Below, in pieces: positions 49,995 to 60,903 of a DNA stretch of 64,000 nt; positions within the stretch are counted from its first letter, which is position 1, and the number at the start of each line of letters is the position of its first letter. A model generated the notes under the pieces. That model was not told the DNA's origin. It did not search any database and was given only the letters and a program-made list of their open reading frames with translations. This DNA is from Microbacterium sp. zg-Y625 (GTDB lineage Bacteria > Actinomycetota > Actinomycetes > Actinomycetales > Microbacteriaceae). The stretch spans positions 744,001-808,000 of the forward strand of contig NZ_CP126740.1 in the NCBI RefSeq assembly GCF_030246925.1. Reading direction: 5' to 3'. Position numbers and translations under genes: made by a program.

Positions 49995-51676
49995 GATCGC
50001 CGATCCGCGCGCTCGCCGTCGCGATCGCCACGGCATCCGCCCTCATGCTGTCCGCGTGCGCAGGGCTGCCCACGAGCGGCCCGGTCAACCCCGGCCTGCC
50101 GTTGGAGGGCGACACCCGCCCGCCCGACATCTCCCTGATCGCCGACCCCCCGCAGCCCGGTGCGACTCCGCAGGAGATCGTGGAGGGCTTCATCCGCGCG
50201 GGCTCGGGCACCCGCGGGGAGTGGGCCACCGCGCGCGAGTACCTCACCGCCGAAGCGCGAGAGACGTGGGATCCCTCCGCCAACGTCACCATCGACGACT
50301 TCTCGCAGCGGGAGTACGTCGACGCGGGCGACGACACCATCGTGCTGAACGTGACGGCCCAGGCGACCGTGGACGAGGTCGGCGCCTACGACGACCTCGG
50401 CGGCGACGACCTCGAGCTGAGGTTCGGACTCGCCCAGGAAGACGGGCAGTGGCGCATCAGTGAGGCCCCGAACGGGATCGTGCTGGACGACGCCCGCTTC
50501 GACGTGGTCTTCCGCAGCTACGCGCTGGCCTACTTCGACCCCACCTGGACCTACCTCGTCCCCGACGTGCGGTGGTTCACCACGACCAACCCCGCCACCA
50601 GCGTGGCCAGCGCCCTGCTGGAGAGCGGGCCGAGCCCCTGGCTGTCGGGGGCCGTCGCCACCGCCGTGCCCGAGGACGTCACCCTCGCCGCACGCACCGT
50701 GCCCGTGCGGGACGACGGCACGGCGCAGGTCGAACTCACCCCTGGGGCGCTGGATCTGGACCGCGAGACCCTGGACCGCGTGCAGACGCAGCTGCTGGAG
50801 AGCCTCGTCGGTGCCGGGGTGACCGCGGTGCAGCTGACGGTCGACGGGCAGCCGCTGCCGGCGTCGCGGGTGGAGACCCGCTCGACACGGGTGCCGCCGC
50901 AGCCCCTCGTGCTGGTGGAGGAGGGCTTCGGCTTCCTCTCCGGCGACGCGCTCGAGCCGATCGGGGAGCTCTCCGAGGCCATCGTCGACGCAGGCCCCAC
51001 GGCGGTGCAGGTGTCGGCCGACCAGGATGCCGCGGCGCTGCTGCGCGGCACGGGTGCCGTCGCGCGCGCGGATGCGGCCACCGGCTGGGCGGATGTCGAC
51101 ACCCGGCCCGACCTCATCGCCCCGACGATCGACACCGGCGGCTGGGTGTGGAGCGTCCCGCGCTCGCAGCCCCAGGCGCTGCGGGCCTTCGGCCCCGAGG
51201 GCGCGAGCGTCGATGTGGCGGCCGCCTGGCCGGATGCCACCAGGATCAGCTCGATGGAGGTGTCGCGCGACGGCACGCGGGTCGCGGCCGTGGTCAGCGA
51301 CGGCGGGCCGCCGACGGTGTGGGTGGCCGGCGTCATCCGCGACGGGGGAGTGCCGGTGCGCCTCGGTGAACCGTGGATGCTCGGGTCCCTCCCCGGTACG
51401 GGAACGGACATGGCGTGGCTGGACGCCACGCACGTGGGGATCGTCTCCGACGTCGCCGGTGACACCAACCTGGTGGAGCAGCTGGTGGGGGGACCGGCCG
51501 ACATCGTCACCGCGCCGGCAGCGATCACGACCATCGCCCCGACCAACCAGGCCTTCGTCCCGCGTCTGCTCGACGCGCGCGGTGTGCTGTACGTGCGTCG
51601 CGGGACCAATTGGGGCAACGCCGCCGCGGACGTCCCCGTGCTGGTGCTCGCCACGGTGCAGGGAACCCCGGGCTGA
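49991..51676 (+). CDS. lpqB: Lipoprotein LpqB with GerMN domain
   Basis: 561 residues. Signal peptide with lipobox LSAC (lipidated Cys23), an N-terminal LpqB domain, a GerMN domain at ~205-300 (SVASALLESGPSPWLSG, VTAVQLTVDGQPL) and a C-terminal beta-propeller-like region. In mycobacteria LpqB interacts with MtrB and affects MtrA activity. The four-base overlap with mtrB supports one complex. The gap to comF (96 bases) holds a GC-rich hairpin at 51744. Confidence 0.94.
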   Translation: MRSPIRALAVAIATASALMLSACAGLPTSGPVNPGLPLEGDTRPPDISLIADPPQPGATPQEIVEGFIRAGSGTRGEWATAREYLTAEARETWDPSANVTIDDFSQREYVDAGDDTIVLNVTAQATVDEVGAYDDLGGDDLELRFGLAQEDGQWRISEAPNGIVLDDARFDVVFRSYALAYFDPTWTYLVPDVRWFTTTNPATSVASALLESGPSPWLSGAVATAVPEDVTLAARTVPVRDDGTAQVELTPGALDLDRETLDRVQTQLLESLVGAGVTAVQLTVDGQPLPASRVETRSTRVPPQPLVLVEEGFGFLSGDALEPIGELSEAIVDAGPTAVQVSADQDAAALLRGTGAVARADAATGWADVDTRPDLIAPTIDTGGWVWSVPRSQPQALRAFGPEGASVDVAAAWPDATRISSMEVSRDGTRVAAVVSDGGPPTVWVAGVIRDGGVPVRLGEPWMLGSLPGTGTDMAWLDATHVGIVSDVAGDTNLVEQLVGGPADIVTAPAAITTIAPTNQAFVPRLLDARGVLYVRRGTNWGNAAADVPVLVLATVQGTPG

Positions 51677-51743
51677 GCCGCCCCGCTCTCCCCAGGCGCA
51701 GACGGTGCCGATCCGTCCCCGACGCCGGCGGGATCCTCTGCGC

Positions 51744-51766
51744 CGGCGGCGGAGCCGCCGCAGAAT
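51744..51766 (+). promoter_or_regulatory. GC hairpin followed by -10-like CAGAAT before comF-like gene
   Basis: CGGCGGC and GCCGCCG (51744-51750, 51754-51760) pair around GGA. CAGAAT (51761-51766) ends six bases before ATG 51773. The hairpin lacks a T-run, so it is a weak terminator candidate for lpqB at best. Confidence 0.35.
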
Positions 51767-51772
51767 CGGGCG

Positions 51773-52417
51773 ATGATCCCGCTTCCTCCCGCCGTGCGCG
51801 GCGCGCTCGCCGATGCGCTCTCGCTCGCTTTTCCGACCTGGTGCGCCGGCTGCGACCTCCCGGACACACCGCTGTGCGCGCCGTGCCGGGCGCACCTCGT
51901 GCCGGAGCCGCGCCGCCGCACCGCGGGCGGGCTGGAGATCTGGAGCGGCCTGAGCTTCGAAGGGGTGGCCGCACGGGTACTCCGTGCGTTCAAAGAGGAC
52001 GGGCGCACCTCGCTCGCTCGCGCGCTCGCCCCGGCGCTCGCCGCGGCGCTCGGTGCGTGCGACCCGCACGCGGCGGTGGTCCCGGTGCCGGCATCGCCGG
52101 CGTCCGTGCGCCGGCGCGGGTACCGCCCGGTCGAACTCATCGCGCGTCGGGCGGGCGCGGAACCCCGCCGGCTGCTGCAGCTCGCACGCGCCACGAGCGA
52201 TCAGCGAGGGCTGACGCGCGGGGCGCGCAGCGCCAACGTCGCCGGCAGCATGACGACGCGCGGCGACGTCGATCTGCCGGTGGTGCTCGTGGACGACGTC
52301 GTGACCACCGGCGCCACCCTGGCCGAGGCGGCGCGGGCGTTGCGGGCCGGCGGTGTCCACGTCGTCGGTGCGGCCACCGTGGCCTTCACCGCGCGCACGT
52401 ATGGGGCGTCAAGATGA
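51773..52417 (+). CDS. ComF-family phosphoribosyltransferase-like protein
   Basis: 214 residues. An N-terminal zinc-finger-like CAGCDLP...CAPC motif, RAFKEDGRTSLARALAPAL, and the type I phosphoribosyltransferase signature VVLVDDVVTTGATLAEA. ComF proteins are linked to DNA uptake in competent bacteria, but homologues are widespread outside known competence and may act in other nucleotide metabolism. It lies between lpqB and hpf, the same order as Rv3242c in mycobacteria. Confidence 0.92.
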   Translation: MIPLPPAVRGALADALSLAFPTWCAGCDLPDTPLCAPCRAHLVPEPRRRTAGGLEIWSGLSFEGVAARVLRAFKEDGRTSLARALAPALAAALGACDPHAAVVPVPASPASVRRRGYRPVELIARRAGAEPRRLLQLARATSDQRGLTRGARSANVAGSMTTRGDVDLPVVLVDDVVTTGATLAEAARALRAGGVHVVGAATVAFTARTYGASR

Positions 52418-52436
52418 CATCGGGCGACGGGGACGA

Positions 52437-52505
52437 TAGCGTTGAAGGGACAAGGCGACTCATGGTCCGCCCTTGGCCGGGCGGACCGGAACAAGGAGGT
52501 CAAGG
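52437..52505 (+). promoter_or_regulatory. hpf leader: -10-like TAGCGT, perfect 9-bp hairpin, strong ribosome site
   Basis: TAGCGT (52437-52442) is a likely -10. GGTCCGCCC (52464-52472) and GGGCGGACC (52479-52487) pair perfectly around TTGGCC. Five bases later AAGGAGGT (52493-52500), a full anti-16S match, sits five bases before the ATG. The hairpin is close enough to affect ribosome loading or mRNA stability. Confidence 0.55.
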
Positions 52506-53168
52506 ATGGATACCAGCATTGTCGGCGTGGGAGTCGGAATCAGCGATCGATTCCGCACTGTGGTCGAAGAGAAGGCGCAGCGCGTCGAGCACCTCGCTCC
52601 GCGGGCCCAGCGGCTGGACGTCAAAGTGACCCACCGCGCGTACCACAACGGTCGCATGGAAGACGAGACCGTCGAGCTGACCCTCACCGGCAAGGGACCG
52701 CTGGTGCGCGCTGAAGCCGTCGACGGCGACAAGTTCACGGCCCTGGATCTGGCCGTCGACAAGCTCGCCGAGCAGCTGCGCCGTGCCAAGGAGAAGCGCC
52801 TCGACGCCCGCGACAAGCCGCGCGGCGCCACCTTCAAGAAGGAGAACGGCTCGCTCGAGGGCATCGACGTGCAACCGGCCCCCGTCGACGTGCTCGAAGC
52901 CGTCGCCACCGGCACCGTTCCGGTGCAGCCTGAGAGCACCGAAGAGGCGGACTACACCCCCGTCGTCATCCGCACGAAGCAGTTCGACGCGGAGTGGATG
53001 ACCGTCGAGGAGGCCGTCGACCGCATGGAGCTGGTCGGCCACGACTTCTTCCTGTTCATCGACGCCCGCAGCGACCACCCGAGCGTGGTCTACCGGCGCA
53101 AGGGCTGGGACTACGGCGTGATCTCGCTGACCACGGCTGCCCCGCCGGCGGCTGACATCGCCTCATAG
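52506..53168 (+). CDS. hpf: Long-form ribosome hibernation-promoting factor
   Basis: 220 residues. N-terminal S30AE domain (~1-105: ISDRFRTVVEEKAQRVEHLA, KVTHRAYHNGRMEDETVELT) binds the 30S decoding region; the C-terminal ~60 residues (VIRTKQFDAEWMTVEEAVDRM, HDFFLFIDARSD) form the dimerisation domain that pairs 70S into 100S particles. ATG 52506 is set by the AAGGAGGT five bases upstream. A perfect terminator follows the stop, so it is monocistronic. Confidence 0.96.
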   Translation: MDTSIVGVGVGISDRFRTVVEEKAQRVEHLAPRAQRLDVKVTHRAYHNGRMEDETVELTLTGKGPLVRAEAVDGDKFTALDLAVDKLAEQLRRAKEKRLDARDKPRGATFKKENGSLEGIDVQPAPVDVLEAVATGTVPVQPESTEEADYTPVVIRTKQFDAEWMTVEEAVDRMELVGHDFFLFIDARSDHPSVVYRRKGWDYGVISLTTAAPPAADIAS

Positions 53169-53181
53169 CCTCTTCATGAAC

Positions 53182-53227
53182 AGCGGATGCCGCGTGGACC
53201 ATCGCCTACACGCGGCATCCGCTTTCT
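53182..53227. terminator. Bidirectional terminator, 15-bp perfect stem
   Basis: AGCGGATGCCGCGTG (53182-53196) pairs with CACGCGGCATCCGCT (53209-53223) around a 12-base loop, then TTCTT. It separates hpf from the convergent coiled-coil gene. Confidence 0.85.
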
Positions 53228-53247
53228 TGTGCGTGCGCCCTCTCGGG

Positions 53248-54585
53248 TCAGTCGAACATCCCGTCCAGCAGGCTGCCGATGACGAGGCCGCCGAGCAGAC
53301 CTCCCATGATGTTGTCGCCGCCGGGGCGGCCGCCGCGGCCGCCGCCCCATCCGCCCTGGGGGCCGCCCCAGCCCGGATCGTCGGGGCGCGAGGAGTCGAT
53401 GTCCCGCTGGGCGTACTGCAGCGCCTCGGAGGCGAGCATTCCGCAGCGGCGGGCGTCGGCGAGGGCCTTCTCGCGGTCGTCCTCGCCGATCGGGCCCGCG
53501 ATCACCGCGGTGAGCGCCGCCCGCAGGCTCTCCGCCTCGGCCAGGCGGGTGCGGGCGTCGGCTCCGATCCACCCGCGGTGCCCCGCGATCACCGAGCGCG
53601 CGACGGCCAGCTGGCGGTCGGCGTCGTCGACGGCGTGACGCACGTGCGCCTCGTCCGGGATCGGCCGGGCGGCGCGCTCGCGCGCCTTGTCGACCGCGGC
53701 GTCCAGGGCGGCGTTCTTCTCGCGCAGCACCGTCAGCTCGGCGAAGGGGTCGGCCTTGCCGCCGGCCGGGGTGAGACCCGATAGGGCCCGCTCCAGTTCG
53801 GCGACCGCGGTGGTCACCGCCGGCACCTGCGGAGCGTTGCGCGCGGCCACGATGTCCTCGCGGGAGTCGGCGACCACGGCGGCGAGAGTCGACTGGGCAC
53901 GCAGCGCCTCGACCTCGAAGTCGTCCACCGCATCCAGCAGCGTCCCCGCCCGCCGCACCGCCTCGATGGCGGTCTCCAGCGCGATGTTCGCGGCTCCGCG
54001 CTCGCCGGCGTCGCGGCGACGCTCGGCGACGTCGGCGCCGTGCGCGGCGAAATCGAGCAGCCCGGCCGCCTCGTCGGCGTTGCCGGCCACGCGCTGCGCG
54101 GCACTCGGGGCGTAGCGCAGGTTGATCCGCTCGACCACGGTGCGCGCCGCAGGGATGCGGGTGCTGAGGCGCTCCACATCCGCGCGGATGCCGGCGAGGA
54201 CCTCGGGGGCTCGGCGCGCACGCTCGATGCGCTCGGCCAGTGCGCTGGTGCGGTCGTCGATCAGATCGTCCGCCCACTCGCAGAGCTGGATGATCCGCGC
54301 GTTGCGCGTGCGCAGCTCTTCGATCGTGTCGGGGATGTCGTCGTGGTTGAGCTGATTGAGGTGGAACGCCTCGCCCAGGTGATGACGCACCGCCGCGAGC
54401 GCTTCCCGCAGCTCCGCCGTGGCGTCGGAGCCGAGCTCGGCGTCGGCGAAGACCAGCTCGTCGGTCGTGACGCGAAGCCGCTCGTCCGTGGCCACCAGCG
54501 CGGCGTCGGCCCGGCGCGCGAGATCCGCGTCGTGCTCCTGCAGTTCCTGCTGCTCCCGTTTGCGCTTGCCCCAGAATCCGGCCAT
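53248..54585 (-). CDS. Coiled-coil protein with Gly-rich TPM-type tail, function unknown
   Basis: 445 residues, mostly Ala/Arg/Glu/Asp-rich helix with heptad-like periodicity (~10-370), for example HLNQLNHDDIPDTIEELRTR. It ends in a Gly-rich run followed by a hydrophobic GGLLGGLVIGSLLDGMF stretch. That tail resembles the C-termini of actinobacterial TPM-domain proteins, but no TPM domain or signal peptide is visible. I do not recognise a function. The leaderless-type TAGGAT lies six bases before the ATG. Confidence 0.82.
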   Translation of the reverse strand: MAGFWGKRKREQQELQEHDADLARRADAALVATDERLRVTTDELVFADAELGSDATAELREALAAVRHHLGEAFHLNQLNHDDIPDTIEELRTRNARIIQLCEWADDLIDDRTSALAERIERARRAPEVLAGIRADVERLSTRIPAARTVVERINLRYAPSAAQRVAGNADEAAGLLDFAAHGADVAERRRDAGERGAANIALETAIEAVRRAGTLLDAVDDFEVEALRAQSTLAAVVADSREDIVAARNAPQVPAVTTAVAELERALSGLTPAGGKADPFAELTVLREKNAALDAAVDKARERAARPIPDEAHVRHAVDDADRQLAVARSVIAGHRGWIGADARTRLAEAESLRAALTAVIAGPIGEDDREKALADARRCGMLASEALQYAQRDIDSSRPDDPGWGGPQGGWGGGRGGRPGGDNIMGGLLGGLVIGSLLDGMFD

Positions 54586-54591
54586 ACGCCG

Positions 54592-54597
54592 ATCCTA
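54592..54597 (-). promoter_or_regulatory. -10-like TAGGAT for leaderless coiled-coil gene
   Basis: On the minus strand TAGGAT ends six bases before ATG 54585, with no ribosome site between. Confidence 0.5.
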
Positions 54598-54762
54598 CGG
54601 CGCGACGATGGTCGGCGCGTCGGTTCGCTCAGGGCGAGAGTTCGCAGGCCCTCTTCAGGCGACGCAGAGGTCACAGGCCGATAACATGGCGGTGTGTGCC
54701 CGCGCGCCCGAGCGTGAGGGCTCCGGCGCAACCCGCGCCCGAACCACAGATGGAGATGCCCC

Positions 54763-57567
<2,805 letters not shown>

Positions 57568-57576
57568 CCGCAGGCA

Positions 57577-57598
57577 CTGTCCCGTATCACCGGGACAG
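57577..57598 (+). other. Small hairpin after secA, competing with larger palindrome
   Basis: CTGTCCCG (57577-57584) pairs with CGGGACAG (57591-57598) around TATCAC. Its last three bases are also the first three of the larger palindrome, so only one can fully form. Confidence 0.6.
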
Positions 57599-57658
57599 GA
57601 AGACTCACCGACACAGGACGATTTCAGCCGGAATCTCCTGTACCGGTGAGTTTTCCTG
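57596..57658 (+). other. Nested palindrome after secA (REP-like element or terminator)
   Basis: CAGGAAGACTCACCG (57596-57610) pairs with CGGTGAGTTTTCCTG (57644-57658) with one G-T wobble. Inside, ACAGGA pairs with TCCTGT after a 2x2 internal loop, leaving a 17-base apical loop. No coding role; no second copy seen in this window. Confidence 0.65.
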
Positions 57659-57722
57659 TTTCGGGGAGGGATGCCGGTGGGCGGCCGGGCCACCGGTGGA
57701 ACATTGGCCGTGGCACCGGGGA

Positions 57723-57728
57723 TATCCT
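57723..57728 (+). promoter_or_regulatory. -10-like TATCCT for leaderless aminotransferase gene
   Basis: TATCCT ends six bases before ATG 57735, with no ribosome site between. Confidence 0.5.
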
Positions 57729-57734
57729 GAACCG

Positions 57735-58961
57735 ATGAGTCCGCTGCGCAACCTCGACCAGTCGAGCAAGCTGAAGAACGTCCTCTACGAGATCCGCGGC
57801 CAGGCGCTCGCCGAGGCCGACCGGCTCGAGGCCGACGGGCACACCATCCTCAAGCTCAACACCGGCAACCCCGCCGTCTTCGGGTTCGAAGCCCCCTTCC
57901 AGATCGTGCGCGACATGATCGAGGCCATCCCGCACTCGCACGGCTACAGCGACAGCCGCGGGATCATGTCGGCGCGCCGGGCGGTGGTGTCCCGCTATGA
58001 GGAGACCCCGGGCTTCCCCTCGTTCGACCCCGACGACGTCTACCTCGGCAACGGCGTCTCCGAGCTCATCACGATGACGATGCAGGCGCTGCTCGATGAG
58101 GGCGACGAAGTGCTGATCCCCGCCCCGGACTACCCGCTGTGGACGGCGATGACGAGCCTCGCGGACGGCACGCCCGTGCACTACCGGTGCGACAGCGACG
58201 ACGGCTGGCAGCCCGACCTGGAAGACATCCGCGCCAAGGTCACCCCCCGCACCAAGGCCATCGTCGTCATCAACCCCAACAACCCCACCGGCGCGGTGTA
58301 CAGCCGCGAGGTGCTGCAGGGGATCGTCGACATCGCCCGCGAGAACTCGCTGCTGCTGCTTTCGGACGAGATCTACGACCGCATCCTCTTCGACGACGCA
58401 GAGCACATTCCGCTGGCGACCCTCGCGCCGGACCTGCTCTGCCTCACGTTCAACGGACTCTCCAAGACCTATCGCGTCGCCGGCTACCGCTCCGGCTGGT
58501 TGGTCATCACCGGGCCGAAGAAGCACGCGGCCGGGTTCCTCGAGGGCATCCAGCTGCTGGCATCCACCCGGCTCTGCCCCAACGTGCCGGCGCAGCACGC
58601 CGTGCAGGCCGCGCTGTCGGGCGTGCAGTCCATCGACATGCTGATCGCTCCGAGCGGGCGGCTGCATGAGCAGCGGGATGCCGCGTGGGAGGGGCTCGAG
58701 GCCATTCCCGGCGTCACCTGTCACAAGCCCGCCGGTGCGCTCTACGCCTTCCCGCGGCTGGATCCGGAGGTGTACGAGATCCACGACGACAGCAAGCTCG
58801 TCTACGACTTCCTCGTCGCCGAGCACGTGCTGCTGGTCCCCGGCACCGGTTTCAACTGGCCGACGCCCGATCACCTGCGCATCGTGACGCTGCCCGAGGC
58901 GCGCGTGCTGAGCGAGGCCGTGGAACGACTCGGCAACTTCCTGTCCTCGTACCGGCAGTGA
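57735..58961 (+). CDS. PLP-dependent aminotransferase (AlaA/AspC-like)
   Basis: 408-residue fold-type I enzyme. PLP Lys lies in FNGLSKTYRVAGYRSGW; NPNNPTGAVY, SDEIYDRILF and YSDSRGIMSARRAV are typical of alanine/aspartate transaminases of the AlaA group, which move amino groups between alanine or aspartate and 2-oxoglutarate. The ATG at 57735 gives MSPLRNLDQSSKLKNVLYE, the usual family start; an upstream ATG (57696) would add 13 unrelated residues. The exact substrate cannot be fixed from sequence. Confidence 0.93.
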   Translation: MSPLRNLDQSSKLKNVLYEIRGQALAEADRLEADGHTILKLNTGNPAVFGFEAPFQIVRDMIEAIPHSHGYSDSRGIMSARRAVVSRYEETPGFPSFDPDDVYLGNGVSELITMTMQALLDEGDEVLIPAPDYPLWTAMTSLADGTPVHYRCDSDDGWQPDLEDIRAKVTPRTKAIVVINPNNPTGAVYSREVLQGIVDIARENSLLLLSDEIYDRILFDDAEHIPLATLAPDLLCLTFNGLSKTYRVAGYRSGWLVITGPKKHAAGFLEGIQLLASTRLCPNVPAQHAVQAALSGVQSIDMLIAPSGRLHEQRDAAWEGLEAIPGVTCHKPAGALYAFPRLDPEVYEIHDDSKLVYDFLVAEHVLLVPGTGFNWPTPDHLRIVTLPEARVLSEAVERLGNFLSSYRQ

Positions 58962-58986
58962 CGCCGCGGGCGGGGATCCGTATCGT
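58958..58986 (+). promoter_or_regulatory. GTGACG-N17-TATCGT promoter for leaderless gene at 58993
   Basis: GTGACG (58958-58963) and TATCGT (58981-58986) are 17 bases apart. The -10 ends six bases before ATG 58993. Confidence 0.5.
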
Positions 58987-58992
58987 TTCGTC

Positions 58993-59340
58993 ATGGCCAT
59001 CGAACTGAACAAGCCCGCCCTGCGTCATGCGCGCGCCCTCATCCGCGACGGCAAGGTCGTCCGCGATGAACGCGACGACTGGTCAGAGGCCGCTCCCAGC
59101 GCCGCGGAAGAGAACGCCTTCATCGAGAGCGAGGGCTGGACCGAGTACTCCCATTGGCATCTCGGCGTGGACCGCGATGAGGACGGCCGCACCAAGAAGG
59201 CCTACACCTTCCCCTTCGGCGATTTCCGGAAGGTGCACCGTTCGGGCGTGATCTCGGGCGAGAGCCGCGCCGGTCAGTACGACCACGACGAGATCCGCGA
59301 TGCGCTGAAGTCGCTGCTCGAGCTGATCGACGCCGAGTAG
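58993..59340 (+). CDS. Small conserved protein of unknown function
   Basis: 115 residues, acidic and soluble, no signal or membrane segment. Motif-like stretches WTEYSHWHLGVDRDEDG, YTFPFGDFRKVHRSG and ESRAGQYDHDEI look strongly conserved in character; I recall similar small proteins in many bacteria but no assigned role. Apparently monocistronic with its own promoter. The His-rich HWHLGV and KVHRSG could bind metal, which is speculation. Confidence 0.85.
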   Translation: MAIELNKPALRHARALIRDGKVVRDERDDWSEAAPSAAEENAFIESEGWTEYSHWHLGVDRDEDGRTKKAYTFPFGDFRKVHRSGVISGESRAGQYDHDEIRDALKSLLELIDAE

Positions 59341-59360
59341 GCGGCCCGCCGGGGCGGGGA

Positions 59361-59792
59361 TCACAGCAGAGCGAGGGAGGTCGCGCGCCAGCGGCGGTCC
59401 ATTCCCTCCAGCCGGATCGCGACCGCACGGGTGCGTGCAGGACCCGAGACGATGACGACCGCCTCGATCACCCCGTCCAGCGGCGAGGACTGCACGATGG
59501 TGCCGATGGCGTGAACCGGCCGGGCCGCGGGGACGCCCCGGGCGCTGCGTGCCCGCGCGGCCAGGTTCGCGCGGGTGACGAGGGCGCGGAACGGCTCTTC
59601 CGCGAACCAGCGTGCCAGCTGGTCGACCTCGCGTACGCCGGCCAGCACCTCGAGTACCCCGCGGGTGAGGTTGCGCAGGAGCGGCTCGGGATCGGGGAGT
59701 TCGGCGGACGGCGTACGCTGCGGCGCGAGGAAGTCCTCGACGGCCACCGACACATGCACGGGCCGCGACGCCGGTGAGGGGTGGGGGACCAT
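59361..59792 (-). CDS. Rv3235-family protein
   Basis: 143 residues. The central PEPLLRNLTRGVLEVLAGVRE and QLARWFAEEPFRALVTRAN, followed by a beta-rich end (EAVVIVSGPARTRAVAIRLE), are characteristic of the actinobacterial Rv3235 family near secA. The function is unknown. AAGGGA lies six bases before the ATG at 59792. It ends 20 bases from the preceding convergent gene. Confidence 0.85.
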   Translation of the reverse strand: MVPHPSPASRPVHVSVAVEDFLAPQRTPSAELPDPEPLLRNLTRGVLEVLAGVREVDQLARWFAEEPFRALVTRANLAARARSARGVPAARPVHAIGTIVQSSPLDGVIEAVVIVSGPARTRAVAIRLEGMDRRWRATSLALL

Positions 59793-59919
59793 GCGGTGTC
59801 CCTTCTCTGGGCGAGCGCGGGGGCGGGAAGTGGCACGAGTGAACCACAGCCGCCGCGCGGCGCGCGATGAGAATCCTCCAACCTGTGGACAACCCCCCGG
59901 GGGTCCGGAAGCGGGACGC

Positions 59920-59925
59920 TACATT
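59920..59925 (+). promoter_or_regulatory. -10-like TACATT for leaderless gene at 59932
   Basis: TACATT ends six bases before ATG 59932. The region between this gene and the divergent Rv3235-family gene is 139 bases. Confidence 0.5.
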
Positions 59926-59931
59926 CGCGGG

Positions 59932-60528
59932 ATGCGCTGGGATCGGCTGTTCGAGGACCTCGAGGACCAGCTCGCCTCGGAGTGGGAGGCGGAGCGTGCG
60001 GCGCTGGACACCGAGGCCGAGCGCCTGCGGCTGTCCAAGCTGTCGCTGCGGGAGCGCCTGCGGGTGCTGGTGGGGACCGAGCCCACGGTGTCGGTGGACC
60101 TCGTCGACGGCACCGTCGCCACCGGCACCGTGTCGGCGGTGGGCGCCGACTGGTTCGCCGTGACCGCTGACACCCGGCGCGGGGGTGCGCTGCTGCTGCC
60201 CTTCGCCGGCACGGCGGCGATCGGCATCCCGCAGGCCGACCTGCTGCGCAGCGCCCGGCCCGTGGCGGCGCCCGCCCGCCTGGCCGACCGCATGACGCTC
60301 GGCTTCGTGCTGCGCGACCTCTCCCGGCGGCGCATTCCGGTGACGGTGGGCGTCGCCGGCGGACGGCTGCTGTCGGGCACGATCGACCGTGCGGGTGCCG
60401 ACCACGTCGACCTGGCGCTGCACGACCGAGACGCACCGCGACGGGCGGCGGCGGTGGGCGGTCACCGGCTCGTCCCGACCGATGCCCTGGTCTGGCTGCG
60501 ACTGGACTCTGCCGCAGCGCTGACGTGA
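59932..60528 (+). CDS. Conserved actinobacterial protein with two beta-barrel-like repeats, function unknown
   Basis: 198 residues. An N-terminal helix (~1-40, RWDRLFEDLEDQLASEWEAE) is followed by two similar beta segments, VSVDLVDGTVATGTVSAVG and VTVGVAGGRLLSGTIDRAG, each with an xVxGTV/I turn like Sm or SH3-type small barrels. Such a repeat hints at nucleic-acid or protein binding, but no homologous function is recognised. Convergent with the HTH gene, four bases apart. Confidence 0.85.
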   Translation: MRWDRLFEDLEDQLASEWEAERAALDTEAERLRLSKLSLRERLRVLVGTEPTVSVDLVDGTVATGTVSAVGADWFAVTADTRRGGALLLPFAGTAAIGIPQADLLRSARPVAAPARLADRMTLGFVLRDLSRRRIPVTVGVAGGRLLSGTIDRAGADHVDLALHDRDAPRRAAAVGGHRLVPTDALVWLRLDSAAALT

Positions 60529-60532
60529 GGGG

Positions 60533-60814
60533 TCAGTCGGGCCGCTGCACCACGCCTCGGCCCCACAGCTCGGGGAAGCTGGCGGCGTTGGACTGACGCC
60601 ACAGCGCCATGCGGCGGGCCTCCTCGGCCTGGTCGTCGAGGTAGCGCTCCACGCTGTCGCCCTCGATCCGCCAGCGCGCGGGGGAGCCGACCTTCATGCC
60701 GCGGAGCCTTCCGTCGAGCACCAGGGCCACCACTTCGTCGACCGACACGCTGAGCACTTCGGCGACCTGCGCAGGGGCGAGCAGGCGCGCATCTGGAGGG
60801 GTTGCGCTGGGCAT
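60533..60814 (-). CDS. Small helix-turn-helix (excisionase/MerR-like) DNA-binding protein
   Basis: 93 residues. LLAPAQVAEVLSVSVDEVVALVLDGRLRGMKVG is a typical HTH_17 (winged helix of the MerR/Xis type), followed by RWRIEGDSVERYLDDQAEEA. The C-terminal 25 residues add a Trp-rich tail. No phage or integrase gene is nearby, so it is probably a chromosomal regulator. GATAAT ends six bases before the ATG at 60814, a good leaderless promoter candidate. Confidence 0.88.
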   Translation of the reverse strand: MPSATPPDARLLAPAQVAEVLSVSVDEVVALVLDGRLRGMKVGSPARWRIEGDSVERYLDDQAEEARRMALWRQSNAASFPELWGRGVVQRPD

Positions 60815-60820
60815 CCACCC

Positions 60821-60826
60821 ATTATC
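60821..60826 (-). promoter_or_regulatory. -10 GATAAT for leaderless HTH gene
   Basis: On the minus strand GATAAT (five of six bases of TATAAT) ends six bases before ATG 60814. Confidence 0.55.
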
Positions 60827-60903
60827 AGGTGCGGCGGGGGAGCCGACCCGCCCCGCGCCGGCCTGTGGATAAACGCCGCGGTGAGAGCGGTGGTTGGGCC
60901 ACC

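Noticed and set aside
59341..59361. GC-rich inverted repeat after the small gene at 58993
   Set aside because: CCCGCC and GGCGGG are only two bases apart, too close to form a normal loop, so I did not call a terminator.
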